A DNA stretch of 64,000 nt from TMED27 sp964350695 (GCA_964350695.1 CAYGKM010000008.1:1-64000); one strand, 5' to 3'. Counted from the first letter of the stretch, positions 53,781 to 62,763 are shown. Made by a program: numbers and translations. Notes: a model not told the origin generated them from the sequence alone.

Positions 53781-54488
53781 ATGAAAGAGAAACCTGAGAT
53801 TTCGATGCTCTGTGCCATAACAGGCAATAATAAAGACGGCAACGGTGCCGCCTCAGGGTGCGGGGTGTTCATCTCTCCCAAACGCGTATTGACCGCTTGG
53901 CATGTTGTTGAAGGCCTCAAAGATGTCCAATACACAAACATCATCGGAATAACCTCCACCATGCTTCCAAAAAACGAAGGCGGCCAGCATTATATAAGCC
54001 GAAAACATGACCTCGCTTTAATTGAGCTTAGAAAGCCGATCACCGCGACATGGGCAAGTGTGAACAAACGCGGCGCAGCAGCTATCACTGGAAGCCCGTT
54101 TCAAGAATATGAAGGCTGGATGGGCACAATGTATGGCGGAAAACCAGCAGTCCACGACGTACGGGTTTCTCGACCATTAAGCATAGAAGAAGAAAAAATA
54201 GAGACAGAACACGGTCCGAGACGGGAATTTAAGGCCAGCGTAAAAGCAGTTCCCGGATATTCAGGATCACCAATATTCGCCGCAGATGGCATGACGGTTA
54301 TCTCTATTTTAACCAATGGCAACCCTGCGAAACAAAGACAAGATGAAGATTTCAATCAAATGTTCAGTTCAATATCATCAGGACACACAAAAGCCCCTAG
54401 CAGCGGCTTTATAAGCTTTATGGGGCCGCGCTTGACTGATTTCAGCTCTTGGGCTGAAAGCGTCGAACAAAGATTAGGTTTTATTTAA
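53781..54488 (+). CDS. Trypsin-like serine protease domain protein, no signal peptide
   Basis: A 235-residue protein with a complete chymotrypsin-fold triad: His41 (TAWHVVEG), Asp77 (KHDLALIEL) and Ser161 (GYSGSPIF). It lacks an obvious signal peptide or PDZ domain, so it may act in the cytoplasm. Catalytic competence looks intact. It has its own strong promoter and no Shine-Dalgarno. Its 3' end overlaps the convergent AMIN-lipoprotein gene by four bases. The substrate is unknown. Confidence 0.82.
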   Translation: MKEKPEISMLCAITGNNKDGNGAASGCGVFISPKRVLTAWHVVEGLKDVQYTNIIGITSTMLPKNEGGQHYISRKHDLALIELRKPITATWASVNKRGAAAITGSPFQEYEGWMGTMYGGKPAVHDVRVSRPLSIEEEKIETEHGPRREFKASVKAVPGYSGSPIFAADGMTVISILTNGNPAKQRQDEDFNQMFSSISSGHTKAPSSGFISFMGPRLTDFSSWAESVEQRLGFI

Positions 54489-55333
54489 AGAGCTGTAATA
54501 TCCAGAACCACACGGTCACCATGTACTTCGTTTGGTTTCATGGCTGTGTTCAGCGTCAACTTCGCAGGCTTCGCCAGAGCAATCGCCAAAACAACTTCGC
54601 TGCCGATCTTACTGGCCTTATACCCACGCACCATAGGATGTGCCGCAAAGACTTTCTCGCTTTGCGCTGTCCACGAGGCATCGGAAAGCGTCACAAGTAA
54701 AACCTTCTGCGCGTTATCAATTGCGGCCTTATAATGCGGCGTGCCATTTACATCTAGCACAAGCCGCGTTCTACCCGGGTGCTCACCCGTTCTTAAGGCA
54801 GACACCACAAGGCTGCCCGAAGAGGGCTGTATCTCGGACGCAGCAACCGCTTGGGGCTGGGGTTTCACAGGCGGCGTCACCATTGCGGTGGTCAAAATCG
54901 TTTCCGCTTTCATCTTCGGCGCGGCTTCAAACTCTTCGATTCCAGCAACCTCATTCGCAGCGCTTACAGTATTCTGGCGCTCCTGAATGGAGGTCATAAT
55001 CTCATCAAGCTCAGGGTTAAGCTCATCAACCTGCCGCTCCAGCTTCACGACACGAAAATTCGAATCCGTAACGGCGCGGTAATCTTCGGCATGTTTTGTG
55101 TAAGTACTGCTTTTGGCAAGGTTTTTGGGATCAACCTGCTTGCGCGTTCTCATATGCGCTTCCAAAGGATCAACAAGTTCTCTGCCGTCCACGGTGGTTG
55201 AGGCCATGAGGTCCGGCGGCTCAACCAAGATGTTTTCAGGCTCGTTGCGTGCCTGATACGAATCCATGCTACATCCGCCCGCACACAGCGCGCTTGTTAA
55301 TAAAAAACCATACACAATCTTACTAAGTCTCAT
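54485..55333 (-). CDS. AMIN-domain-like lipoprotein
   Basis: A lipoprotein of about 282 residues (lipobox CAGGC, Cys near 21). A long linker contains a short coiled coil (VVKLERQVDELNPELDEIMT). The C-terminal ~100 residues resemble an AMIN domain (EHPGRTRLVLDVNG), which in amidases and secretins binds peptidoglycan. The frame continues upstream to 55369, but the ATG at 55333 gives a normal signal peptide. No partner gene is adjacent on this strand. Confidence 0.75.
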   Translation of the reverse strand: MRLSKIVYGFLLTSALCAGGCSMDSYQARNEPENILVEPPDLMASTTVDGRELVDPLEAHMRTRKQVDPKNLAKSSTYTKHAEDYRAVTDSNFRVVKLERQVDELNPELDEIMTSIQERQNTVSAANEVAGIEEFEAAPKMKAETILTTAMVTPPVKPQPQAVAASEIQPSSGSLVVSALRTGEHPGRTRLVLDVNGTPHYKAAIDNAQKVLLVTLSDASWTAQSEKVFAAHPMVRGYKASKIGSEVVLAIALAKPAKLTLNTAMKPNEVHGDRVVLDITAL

Positions 55334-55488
55334 GGCTTTATTAAAATCCCTCATGCCCCGTAACGTCAATGAAACTCCTGAAATATCCGTCCCTTATCCA
55401 CCTCTAAAATTAACGCTTTATTAAGACCTCGGCCTTATTATTGGAGGTAATAAGAAAGATAAAAATCTTTAAAAATAGAGGGTTAACT

Positions 55489-56082
55489 ATGATGAAATCA
55501 CATGAAATTCGTGAAAACCTGCTCGGGTGTCTTGAGACAGCGCTGTTTATGAAATCAGGTGCTAAACGCTTCAGCAATACGCGCTCCGCCATGATCAAAT
55601 CTTTTCTCATCCCGATTATTTTGCTTCCGATTACCCTTATCACAGTTTTAAACGCGCATCCTGACGCCTCTTTGAGCGCGCAATCCGCGCAAATCCTGAT
55701 CGCGGTTTATGCGCTGCGCCTCTTCGTATACCTCACCGCGTTCTTGGCCTTTGTTTATGGCCTCGCCCGCACGATGGACAAAATGGATAATTTCTACCGC
55801 TTCGCCACGGCGAATAACTGGCTGACGATTCCCGCCGCGGTCATCATGATCCCGCTATTGGGCATGTTCTTGGCAGGCAACCATGATTGGGCCAGCGTTT
55901 ATCCGCTTATGGTTGTGATCACGCTATATTCTTATGCTTACACTGCCTTTATGGCCGCCGCCGTTATGCGCATTCCTTATGAATTCGCAGGCTTCATCGC
56001 CATTGCCGGTATGGCCATTCACCAAAGCTCTCTTGATGTTATGAAATGGGTTGCGGTGCAGACGATTAACTTGATCGCGTAA
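55489..56082 (+). CDS. Uncharacterised multi-pass membrane protein
   Basis: A protein of about 197 residues with five hydrophobic segments (MIKSFLIPIILLPITLITVL, then four more), ending in a QTINLIA tail. I do not recognise the family; it resembles hypothetical Yip1-like membrane proteins of alphaproteobacteria only in topology. The start ATGATG follows GAGGG at a good distance. It converges with the transferase gene at 56066 (17-bp overlap). Confidence 0.7.
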   Translation: MMKSHEIRENLLGCLETALFMKSGAKRFSNTRSAMIKSFLIPIILLPITLITVLNAHPDASLSAQSAQILIAVYALRLFVYLTAFLAFVYGLARTMDKMDNFYRFATANNWLTIPAAVIMIPLLGMFLAGNHDWASVYPLMVVITLYSYAYTAFMAAAVMRIPYEFAGFIAIAGMAIHQSSLDVMKWVAVQTINLIA

Positions 56083-57148
56083 GACGTTTCAAAACGCCGG
56101 TATACCGGTCCAGATTTCTTGAAAACGCCATATGGCCGAGAATCCCGATAATCCAAAGCACAGTCAACACAGGCAGGGGCGCGCCTAGCGCGAACCCCAC
56201 CACGCCGAAAGCCCCCGTCAAAAACACAATCGCCAGAATAATCGGCACCGCCCGCCCCGAAGGAATCTCGGCGCGGATAAAGTGATGGTGAAAATGCCCG
56301 CGATCAGGCGAAAACGGATGACGCCCCTCGCGCACGCGGCGATAAAACTGCGCGCATTCATCCCAAATCGGCACAGCCAAAACCCAAGCGACAGACATCG
56401 GCTCGATTACCCGCGCTTCTTGCGGCGAAAGGTGAATAGCATACCAGCCCACCATAAGCCCGAGCGACATGCTGCCCGCATCACCCATAAAAATCGCGGC
56501 TTTTTTGCGAAAAGGAGAGCGCATATTATAAAATAAATACCCTGCCAGACCCGCCATCAAGATCAAGATCGAAGGGGACAACTCGCTGCCGCCCGCAGAG
56601 GCGCATGCATATAAAAACCACCCCAACACCACAAACACCGTGCCGCCCGCAAGCCCGTCAAGGCCGTCCATAAGGTTAATCGCATTGATAAGCAGCACCA
56701 CGGCCACCACGCTGAAGGGCAATGAAATCAAATCTAAGCCCACATCCCCGAAGCCAAACAAGTCGCCGAGCTGATAAAGCTGCGCACCCCCGGGCATCAC
56801 CACCAAAATAGCCGCCACAAATTGCAAGCCGAACTTCGTCAGAGGATGAAGATGCACCCGATCATCTACCGCGCCCGTAATCAGCAAAACACCAATCGCC
56901 GCATAAAGCGGCCAATGGCTCGCAAGTGTATCGCCCGAAAGAATAGAAACCAGAATAAAAACAGGAAAAAGAACAACCCCGCCAATGAGCGGGACATCAC
57001 CGCTATGCTGTTTACGCCCGCCCGGCTCATCAACCAGGCCAAGACGCGGCGCAAGCGCTTTAAGCGGCGGCACCAAAATAAGCACAGCGAAAAATGCGGC
57101 GATCGGCGCCCAGTACATCTGCATAATATCCATCGGAAAATCATACAT
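56066..57148 (-). CDS. WecA/TagO-type undecaprenyl-phosphate sugar-1-phosphate transferase
   Basis: A polytopic membrane protein of about 360 residues in the MraY/WecA superfamily, starting lipid-linked glycan synthesis by moving a HexNAc-1-phosphate to undecaprenyl phosphate. Motifs are the acidic VDDRVHLHP, NLMDGLDGLAGG, FMGDAGSMSLG and the His box DRGHFHHHF. The frame opens at a TTG (57166); the ATG at 57148 (MYDFPM) is preferred. The fucose gene at the window end may feed the same polysaccharide, but that link is inference. Confidence 0.88.
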   Translation of the reverse strand: MYDFPMDIMQMYWAPIAAFFAVLILVPPLKALAPRLGLVDEPGGRKQHSGDVPLIGGVVLFPVFILVSILSGDTLASHWPLYAAIGVLLITGAVDDRVHLHPLTKFGLQFVAAILVVMPGGAQLYQLGDLFGFGDVGLDLISLPFSVVAVVLLINAINLMDGLDGLAGGTVFVVLGWFLYACASAGGSELSPSILILMAGLAGYLFYNMRSPFRKKAAIFMGDAGSMSLGLMVGWYAIHLSPQEARVIEPMSVAWVLAVPIWDECAQFYRRVREGRHPFSPDRGHFHHHFIRAEIPSGRAVPIILAIVFLTGAFGVVGFALGAPLPVLTVLWIIGILGHMAFSRNLDRYTGVLKRLTRSS

Positions 57149-57177
57149 GCCAGCGCCCCCGCTCAACAGAATATAAA

Positions 57178-58203
57178 TTATTCCGCCCCCAAAAACCTTT
57201 GCGGCGACACGCGCGCCAAGACCTGCTGACTTAATCGTCCACCCTTGCCTGTTATCATCGCGGCTATCTCATGCGCGGCAATCAAACTGCTCAAAATTCC
57301 GTGCGAACCATGGGCGGTGGACACATAAAGCCCCTCTCCCGCCTGCCCCATAATCGGAAAATGGTCCGGCGAGGTCGTGCGTAAAGACGCGCGGTGATCG
57401 ACAACCTCCAGCCCTTGCGACAAGGCAGGCACGTGATCGGCAAGCTTGGCGATATTATCCTGATCATCCTGCGGCAAAATATCGCGGTGCGTGAGCCACG
57501 GCTGAAAAGACGAGCCAAGCATATGAACACCGCCCACGGCAGCCGAAAAATATCCGCCATAACAAATATTACACGCCAGCTTTAAACTCTGCGCAGACCC
57601 TTTAACTTGTGTTACCTGCCCGCGCACCGTCTTGGTCGGCAAATCAAACAAATCCTTCGTCAAAGGCCCACCCGCCAGAATATAGGCATCCGCTTTGATC
57701 TCGTCCAAACGCTCAACATGCGTATTTAAATGCACCTCAACGCCTTGCACATAGGCGGCGCAGAGCTTTCGCGGCGAAACCGAGCCGGAACGGCGAATAT
57801 AAAGCGCTTCATACTCAAGCTCTACCCCTGCCAGCGCGCTGCCCTCCACGGCAGAAACCATCCGCAGATCATCCTGTGCCCACCCCCAATTCTTGACTGT
57901 CTTGGGATAGCGTTTGGCCTTTTTCTCATCATTCACCAAGTGCAAAGCCCCGCAAGGCCGCCAATCCACATCTTCAAAATGCGAGAATGTCTCCAGCGCG
58001 GCGGCAAACGCAACGGCAAAATACTCGGCCTCTGGCGTATACTCCGCCGATATTCTGGGATTATACAGCCCCAAATCATTCCCCGAAGCCCCGCACGCCA
58101 ACGCTGCGCCCGCCTCATAAATCACTGGCTCTAAGCCAGCTTGCTTCAAAACATACGCCGCCGCACAGCCCGCCAGCCCGCCGCCGATAATCGCAATCCT
58201 CAT
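57178..58203 (-). CDS. mnmC: FAD-dependent oxidase half of MnmC
   Basis: A 341-residue DAO-family FAD enzyme with the dinucleotide motif MRIAIIGGGLAGCAAAYVL at the N-terminus and a C-terminal MGQAGEGLYVSTAHGSHGI segment. It corresponds to the C-terminal domain of E. coli MnmC, which removes the carboxymethyl group from cmnm5(s2)U34 of tRNA. Here it is separate, with its ATG overlapping the stop of the methyltransferase gene by four bases (ATGA). Confidence 0.86.
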   Translation of the reverse strand: MRIAIIGGGLAGCAAAYVLKQAGLEPVIYEAGAALACGASGNDLGLYNPRISAEYTPEAEYFAVAFAAALETFSHFEDVDWRPCGALHLVNDEKKAKRYPKTVKNWGWAQDDLRMVSAVEGSALAGVELEYEALYIRRSGSVSPRKLCAAYVQGVEVHLNTHVERLDEIKADAYILAGGPLTKDLFDLPTKTVRGQVTQVKGSAQSLKLACNICYGGYFSAAVGGVHMLGSSFQPWLTHRDILPQDDQDNIAKLADHVPALSQGLEVVDHRASLRTTSPDHFPIMGQAGEGLYVSTAHGSHGILSSLIAAHEIAAMITGKGGRLSQQVLARVSPQRFLGAE

Positions 58204-58850
58204 ATTGTGCGCCCCTTGAAAACGCCCACGACCATCTCGCGCTTTCGGCCATATCCGCGGGTTTTTTCAATCTCAAAGCCTGCAGCCTGTAAGCCCCGCC
58301 GCACAAACCCCGCCGAGGTAAAGGTCGCCAGCGTTGTCCCCTCATGGCTAAGCCGCGCCATATTGTTAAAAACAATCTCGCTCCACATATCCGGATTGCT
58401 GGAGGGCTTAAACCCATCCAAAAACCATGCATCCACGCATGCATCCAGTTTCGGTAATTCCGCGTTCACATCCCCAAGAATAAGCGTCAGCTTCACGCGC
58501 GGTGTCTGCACGCCCATATAATCTTGCAAATATATCGGCATCTGCCGCTCAAACTCATGGGCGAAAGGCTGCAAAGCCTCCTCCACCTCCTGCGCGCTTA
58601 AGGGATATTTTTCAAAGGATATGAAATGAAGCGTTTGATGCGGCGCGGCGGTGTCTTCAAACAATCTCCAAACGGCTAAAAAATTTAAACCCGTCCCGAA
58701 ACCTGTCTCGCAAATTGTAAATTCATCCGCCCCCGCCCATGCCTCGGGCAAGCCATTACCTGCCAAAAACACGTGGCAACTTTCCGCCAGTCCGTCTTCT
58801 GCAGAGAAATAAACATCATCAAATTCTTTAGACCTTGGCGCGCCGAACAT
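58200..58850 (-). CDS. mnmD: tRNA methyltransferase half of MnmC (MnmD)
   Basis: A SAM-dependent methyltransferase of about 216 residues matching the N-terminal domain of MnmC, which converts nm5U34 to mnm5U34. It shows CETGFGTGLNFLAVWRLF (SAM motif), the VDAWFLDGFKPSSNPDMW segment and the C-terminal GLQAAGFEIEKTRGYGRKRE. The frame extends upstream to 58937, over the prlC start. The ATG at 58850 (MFGAPRSKEFDDVYFS) is the natural start. It is divergent from prlC. Confidence 0.87.
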   Translation of the reverse strand: MFGAPRSKEFDDVYFSAEDGLAESCHVFLAGNGLPEAWAGADEFTICETGFGTGLNFLAVWRLFEDTAAPHQTLHFISFEKYPLSAQEVEEALQPFAHEFERQMPIYLQDYMGVQTPRVKLTLILGDVNAELPKLDACVDAWFLDGFKPSSNPDMWSEIVFNNMARLSHEGTTLATFTSAGFVRRGLQAAGFEIEKTRGYGRKREMVVGVFKGRTI

Positions 58851-58897
58851 ATTGCCCCATATTGTTAAGACCAAAGATATAAACGGAAAAGAGTAAA

Positions 58898-60946
58898 ATG
58901 TCGAACAACCCCCTTCTTGAAGTCTCCACCCTGCCAAACAAAGCCCCCGCCTTTGAGCGTATCAAGACCGAGCATTACATGCCCGCCGTTGAGGCCGCGA
59001 TTGAAGAAGCGCGCAAAAACTATGAGGCGATCAAAACAAATACGGACGCGCCGACATTTGAAAATGTGGTTTTGGCCATGGAAACCGCAGGCGAAACTTT
59101 AGGGCAAGTTACGGGCGTGTTCTATAACCAGCTTTCATGCATGGGCGGCGATGACCTCCACGATCTCGCCGAAAAAATCGGCCCCGTCACCTCAAACTTC
59201 TCCAGCGATATCATCCTTGATGAAACGCTTTTTACAAAGCTCAAAACCGTATACGACAAGCGGGATAGCCTTGGCCTGACCACCGAGCAGATGACACTTC
59301 TTGATGAAGATTACAAAAGCTTCGTGCGCGGCGGTGCGCTTCTCGATGACGACAAAAAGCAGCGCCTGCGGGAAATTAACGAGGCGCTCTCGACGCTCTC
59401 CCCCGCCTTTATGAATAACGCGCAAAAATCTGCCGAAGAATTCGAGATGTGGATTGAAGACGAGGCCGATCTGGCTGGCCTGCCCGAAACCGCCCTCGGC
59501 GGCGCAAAACAAGCCGCCACCGAAAAAGGCGAAGACAGCAAGTGGCTCTTCACTCTAGACTACCCCAGCTACGTGCCCTTCGTACAATATGCAGATAACC
59601 GCGAGCTTCGCGAAAAAATGTGGCGCGCCTTTGGCAATCGCGGCTATGGCGGGCAGTATGATAACTGCGAAAACATCATAAAAATCATCACCCTGAAAGA
59701 TGAACGCGCAAAACTGCTGGGCTATGAAACCCACGCCGATTATGTGCTTGAGCGCCGCATGGCGGAAAAACCGGAGAACGTTCTGGCTTTCCTCGAAAAA
59801 TTAAAAACCGCCTATAAGCCCGCCGCGCAAAGCGACCTTAAGCGCTTGCAGGATTTCGCAAAAAAAGAACATGGCATAGACGATCTTAAACCGTGGGATT
59901 TCGGATATTATTCCGAGAAGCTGAAACAAAAGCTCTTTGATTTCTCATCTGAAGATCTGCGCCCTTACTTCCCACTCGATAAAGTTCTGGCTGGATGTTT
60001 TGATCACTTCTCGAAACTTTTCGGCCTCGAATTCAAAGCCGCAAAGGGCTATGAGACATGGCATAAAGACGTTCAAGTCTTCGAGCTGTTTGAAAAACAA
60101 AGCGGCGATTTCATCGGCACTCTGTTCGCCGACTTCCACCCGCGCACAGGCAAAAAAAGCGGCGCATGGATGACCGCCTATCGCGGCCAAGGTCTTTATA
60201 ACGGCAAGGTCGAACGCCCCGTGATCGCCATTGTTTGCAACTTCACCAAGCCAACCGCAGACAAACCATCCCTGATCACGCATGGCGAGGTCACAACGCT
60301 GTTCCATGAGATGGGCCACGCCATTCACGGCCTGCTTTCAAAGGTCACATACCGCTCCCTTTCCGGCACATCGGTGCTTTGGGATTTCGTTGAACTTCCC
60401 TCGCAGGTTCAGGAAAACTGGTGCTACGAGAAAGAAACCCTCGATATGTTCGCCGGTCATTTTGAAACAGGCGAAAAAATCCCCGCCGCACTCATCGAAA
60501 AACTCCGCAAAGCCATGAACTTCATGACAGGCTGGGGCGGGCTTCGCCAAGTCTCGCTCGGCACCGCTGATATGAAATGGCACACAACCGATCCTTCTTC
60601 CATTAAGGATGTGGCTGAATTTGAAGACGAGATCACAAAAGACACCACGCTCTTCCCGCGTCTTTCCGGCCCATTCGCTACAAGCTTCAGCCATATTTTT
60701 GCAGGCGGCTATAGCGCGGGGTATTACTCCTATAAATGGGCGGAAGTACTGGACGCCGATACATTCGAGCTGTTCCTTGAAAAAGGCCTGTATGATCAAA
60801 GCGCCGCAGATGCCTATAAGCATGAGATCCTTGAAAAAGGCGGCTCTCAGCACCCGAGTATCTTGTATAAAAACTTCCGCGGGCGTGACGCCGATCCCGA
60901 TGCGCTTCTGCGCCGTGAAAAACTTCTGGACGACAAAGCCGCTTAG
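58898..60946 (+). CDS. prlC: Oligopeptidase A (M3 zinc metallopeptidase)
   Basis: A 682-residue cytoplasmic thimet-type oligopeptidase that cleaves peptides left by other proteases, including signal peptides. The zinc site is HEMGH (His470-Glu471-x-x-His474) with Glu499 (FVELPSQ) as third ligand. The C-terminal GGYSAGYYSYKWAEVLDADT is a family signature. Length is standard. Its start is only 47 bp from the divergent mnmD start. Palindrome copy D follows its stop. Confidence 0.95.
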   Translation: MSNNPLLEVSTLPNKAPAFERIKTEHYMPAVEAAIEEARKNYEAIKTNTDAPTFENVVLAMETAGETLGQVTGVFYNQLSCMGGDDLHDLAEKIGPVTSNFSSDIILDETLFTKLKTVYDKRDSLGLTTEQMTLLDEDYKSFVRGGALLDDDKKQRLREINEALSTLSPAFMNNAQKSAEEFEMWIEDEADLAGLPETALGGAKQAATEKGEDSKWLFTLDYPSYVPFVQYADNRELREKMWRAFGNRGYGGQYDNCENIIKIITLKDERAKLLGYETHADYVLERRMAEKPENVLAFLEKLKTAYKPAAQSDLKRLQDFAKKEHGIDDLKPWDFGYYSEKLKQKLFDFSSEDLRPYFPLDKVLAGCFDHFSKLFGLEFKAAKGYETWHKDVQVFELFEKQSGDFIGTLFADFHPRTGKKSGAWMTAYRGQGLYNGKVERPVIAIVCNFTKPTADKPSLITHGEVTTLFHEMGHAIHGLLSKVTYRSLSGTSVLWDFVELPSQVQENWCYEKETLDMFAGHFETGEKIPAALIEKLRKAMNFMTGWGGLRQVSLGTADMKWHTTDPSSIKDVAEFEDEITKDTTLFPRLSGPFATSFSHIFAGGYSAGYYSYKWAEVLDADTFELFLEKGLYDQSAADAYKHEILEKGGSQHPSILYKNFRGRDADPDALLRREKLLDDKAA

Positions 60947-60962
60947 AAAAATTTCGAAGAAA

Positions 60963-61060
60963 GTTTTCGAACGAATTTTTAGTGTGACTAGGCACAAGGA
61001 ACGGCGTTTACAAACGTAAACGAGTGCCGCAGCAAAAAAGTCACAATAAAAATATGGAAG
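60963..61060. repeat. Structured palindromic repeat, copy D
   Basis: It lies just after the prlC stop. The mid stem is ATTTTTAGTGTGAC with GTCACAATAAAAAT. The apex begins CTAGGCACAAGGAACGG, then the perfect hairpin CGTTTAC/GTAAACG with an AAAC loop, then GAGTGCC. The right side has TATGGAAG, as in copies B and C. The orientation by the CTAGG motif is the same as in A-C. Confidence 0.72.
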
Positions 61061-61220
61061 AGAAGAAAGAAGCCAGAGGACGAATCCCCTGGCTTCAGAC
61101 GTGTGTGGGGTGTTCCAACAGTCACGCGAAGCAGGAGGAACAGCTCTGCTTCTCGATTTCTGCTTGATGTGGGAGGTACAAGCTAGGCTTGCACGACATC
61201 AATAAGCGCAGAAACCCCTT
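61058..61220 (-). ncRNA. Candidate small RNA with CU-rich loops and terminator
   Basis: On the minus strand this intergenic segment folds well. Hairpin 1 is TTTCTGC ... GCAGAAA enclosing TGATGT/ACATCA and TGCAAGC/GCTTGTA, with an unpaired CCTCCC. Hairpin 2 is GAAGCAG/CTGCTTC, with loop AGCTGTTCCTC. A terminator (GAAGCCAG...CTGGCTTC, 61069-61096) then runs into a T-rich tract (TTTCTTCTCTT). The exposed CCUCCC and UUCCUC could pair with ribosome binding sites. Upstream is TTGACA (61290-61295) with only a weak -10. The remainder of the 60947-61367 gap is palindrome D and an AAATGCA/TGCATTT repeat (61221-61251). Confidence 0.55.
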
Positions 61221-61367
61221 AAATGCATAATTTATTGCTTTTTGTGCATTTATTATCGCAAATAGGGTGTAGCAAGATTCTTTGTGCTATGTCAAACAAA
61301 TAATCTGGAAATTGATAATGCGGGGCAAAAATTCTGCGCTTTCGATACTAAAGTATATAAAAACGCC

Positions 61368-62270
61368 TTAAAAAAGCTCTGCGAGCATGCAGCGCGCGCT
61401 GCCGCCGCCATATTTCTCCAAGGTCTCAAGCGGCGCAGACACAACGCCGTAAAAATGCTTTTTAATCGCTTTAACCTGCTGCTCACTCAACGCCTTCACC
61501 GCCCCTTCCGAGATCGCGAGCAAGCGCTGGCCTTTCCGGTTTTCAACCTCCAGCGCATTGCCGCAAAACGCGCGAAGCTGCGTCTCGTTAAATTCGATCA
61601 CTTCATGGTTGGTTTTTAGCAAAGACAAAATCCGCGCGCGGTCTTCCGGCACAATCGCATCCACGCAAAGCCCCGCAAGGGTCGTGCCGACCCACATCAA
61701 ACAATCCGTGTGATAAACGGGAATGCCCTTATGGCTGGAGGTGTTATATGTGTGCAGTTCATAGCCCATAAAATCCGCCCATTCTTGCGCCAGCACCTTA
61801 TCGGTGCGCGGCGAGAGCGCGGCAAAGCAAACCTTATTCACATGATCCGATACAATGCTCGCCGTACTTTCCAGCGCACGGCCTTCGGCCTCATAATGCG
61901 TCCAGTCATAGTTATTAGGATAAAGCTTTTGCAGCAGCTCAACCAGCATCGGTGTGCGCTCGTCTTGGCGGCTTTTATTCAGCATAGGGCACAACACAAA
62001 CTCGCGACTTGGCGGTGCAAAAAACCAATTCGGAAACACCATATCGGGCGCGTTTTGCTGGCCCTTGGCGCACGTAACGATAACGCCCCAATGCACAAGC
62101 TCATCACGAAACACGCGAAACTCGTCAATGGCTCTGGCGGTCACATCCGTAATAGGCTCCTGATGCGCCATCTGATAGGCGTTAGTCGCCATTGTTTCGG
62201 GGTTCGCATAAAACTGCCCCGGCTCGATCATAAATACATGGGAGGTAGATTGTTTAATCGGCTTGCTCAT
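61368..62270 (-). CDS. ctlX: CtlX-type arginine deiminase-related hydrolase
   Basis: A 300-residue amidinotransferase-fold protein. It shows the guanidino-fold segments TSHVFMIEPGQFYANPET, the central VYHTDCLMWVGTTLAGLCVD with conserved His, and the C-terminal YGGGSARCMLAELF carrying the catalytic Cys. This matches the citrulline utilization hydrolase (CtlX) group. The reaction in this organism is not certain. It is a single gene; no arginine genes are adjacent. Confidence 0.82.
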   Translation of the reverse strand: MSKPIKQSTSHVFMIEPGQFYANPETMATNAYQMAHQEPITDVTARAIDEFRVFRDELVHWGVIVTCAKGQQNAPDMVFPNWFFAPPSREFVLCPMLNKSRQDERTPMLVELLQKLYPNNYDWTHYEAEGRALESTASIVSDHVNKVCFAALSPRTDKVLAQEWADFMGYELHTYNTSSHKGIPVYHTDCLMWVGTTLAGLCVDAIVPEDRARILSLLKTNHEVIEFNETQLRAFCGNALEVENRKGQRLLAISEGAVKALSEQQVKAIKKHFYGVVSAPLETLEKYGGGSARCMLAELF

Positions 62271-62323
62271 AAGAATAGAATCTCACGAACGAGAGGGCTT
62301 TCCAAGCCCTAAAAGCTTAAACT

Positions 62324-62638
62324 TTAAGCAAGAACAACGGGAAGCGATTGTCCCATTTTACTTTCGATCAACGCAATCGCGCGCTGCGTCATCGGGGCGT
62401 TATATCCGATTTTTTGCAGATTCATAACGCGTTTCGCCAAAAACGAAGCACCGATGATAAACTGCTTTTGTTTATCAAGCCGCGCCTTCTCGGCGTCAAT
62501 CTCGAAAATTGCTCGAAAGCCCAGAGGGTCTTCGTTCAGATCACATGGTTCAATTAAAACATTGATGATTTCTTCTTCCCAGTTTTTGGGCAAAGACGTG
62601 TCTTGCTGTCTCTCACGACGTATTGTGTTAAAGGCCAT
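62324..62638 (-). CDS. Uncharacterised 104-residue protein
   Basis: I do not recognise this protein. It begins MAFNTIRRERQQDTSLPKNW and is mainly helical, with no signal peptide or membrane helix. It contains Pro-Cys-Asp near residue 32. A good codon pattern and a family-like compact size make it likely to be expressed. The palindrome and DnaA-box-like sequence at 62669-62688 lie just upstream of its start. Confidence 0.6.
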   Translation of the reverse strand: MAFNTIRRERQQDTSLPKNWEEEIINVLIEPCDLNEDPLGFRAIFEIDAEKARLDKQKQFIIGASFLAKRVMNLQKIGYNAPMTQRAIALIESKMGQSLPVVLA

Positions 62639-62668
62639 GGCTTAATCCCCATTAAGATCCGTGTTTCC

Positions 62669-62688
62669 GATAACTTAAGTTATCCACA
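62669..62688. promoter_or_regulatory. Palindrome with a DnaA-box sequence
   Basis: GATAACTTAAGTTATC (62669-62684) is a perfect 16-bp palindrome whose right arm runs into TTATCCACA (62680-62688), identical to the consensus DnaA box. It sits in the 62639-62763 gap upstream of the 104-residue protein gene. It could be a regulator operator or a DnaA-controlled promoter. A single box does not make an origin. Confidence 0.4.
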
Positions 62689-62763
62689 GGCTGCAATTGC
62701 CGTCAAGAAAAAAGCGAACGAATACTTTAAATTCATTTCCGCTAAAGTAATTAAGTTACTATT

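Noticed and set aside
60947..61367. tRNA, 4.5S, 6S or tmRNA gene in the long gap after prlC
   Set aside because: No tRNA arms, no SRP tetraloop core and no clear 6S layout; kept only as an unnamed candidate sRNA.
62641..62656. CtrA box TTAA...TTAA near 62642
   Set aside because: The spacer is six bases, not seven.
62669..62688. Replication origin
   Set aside because: Only one DnaA-box sequence, no AT-rich unwinding region and no origin-linked genes such as dnaA or hemE nearby.
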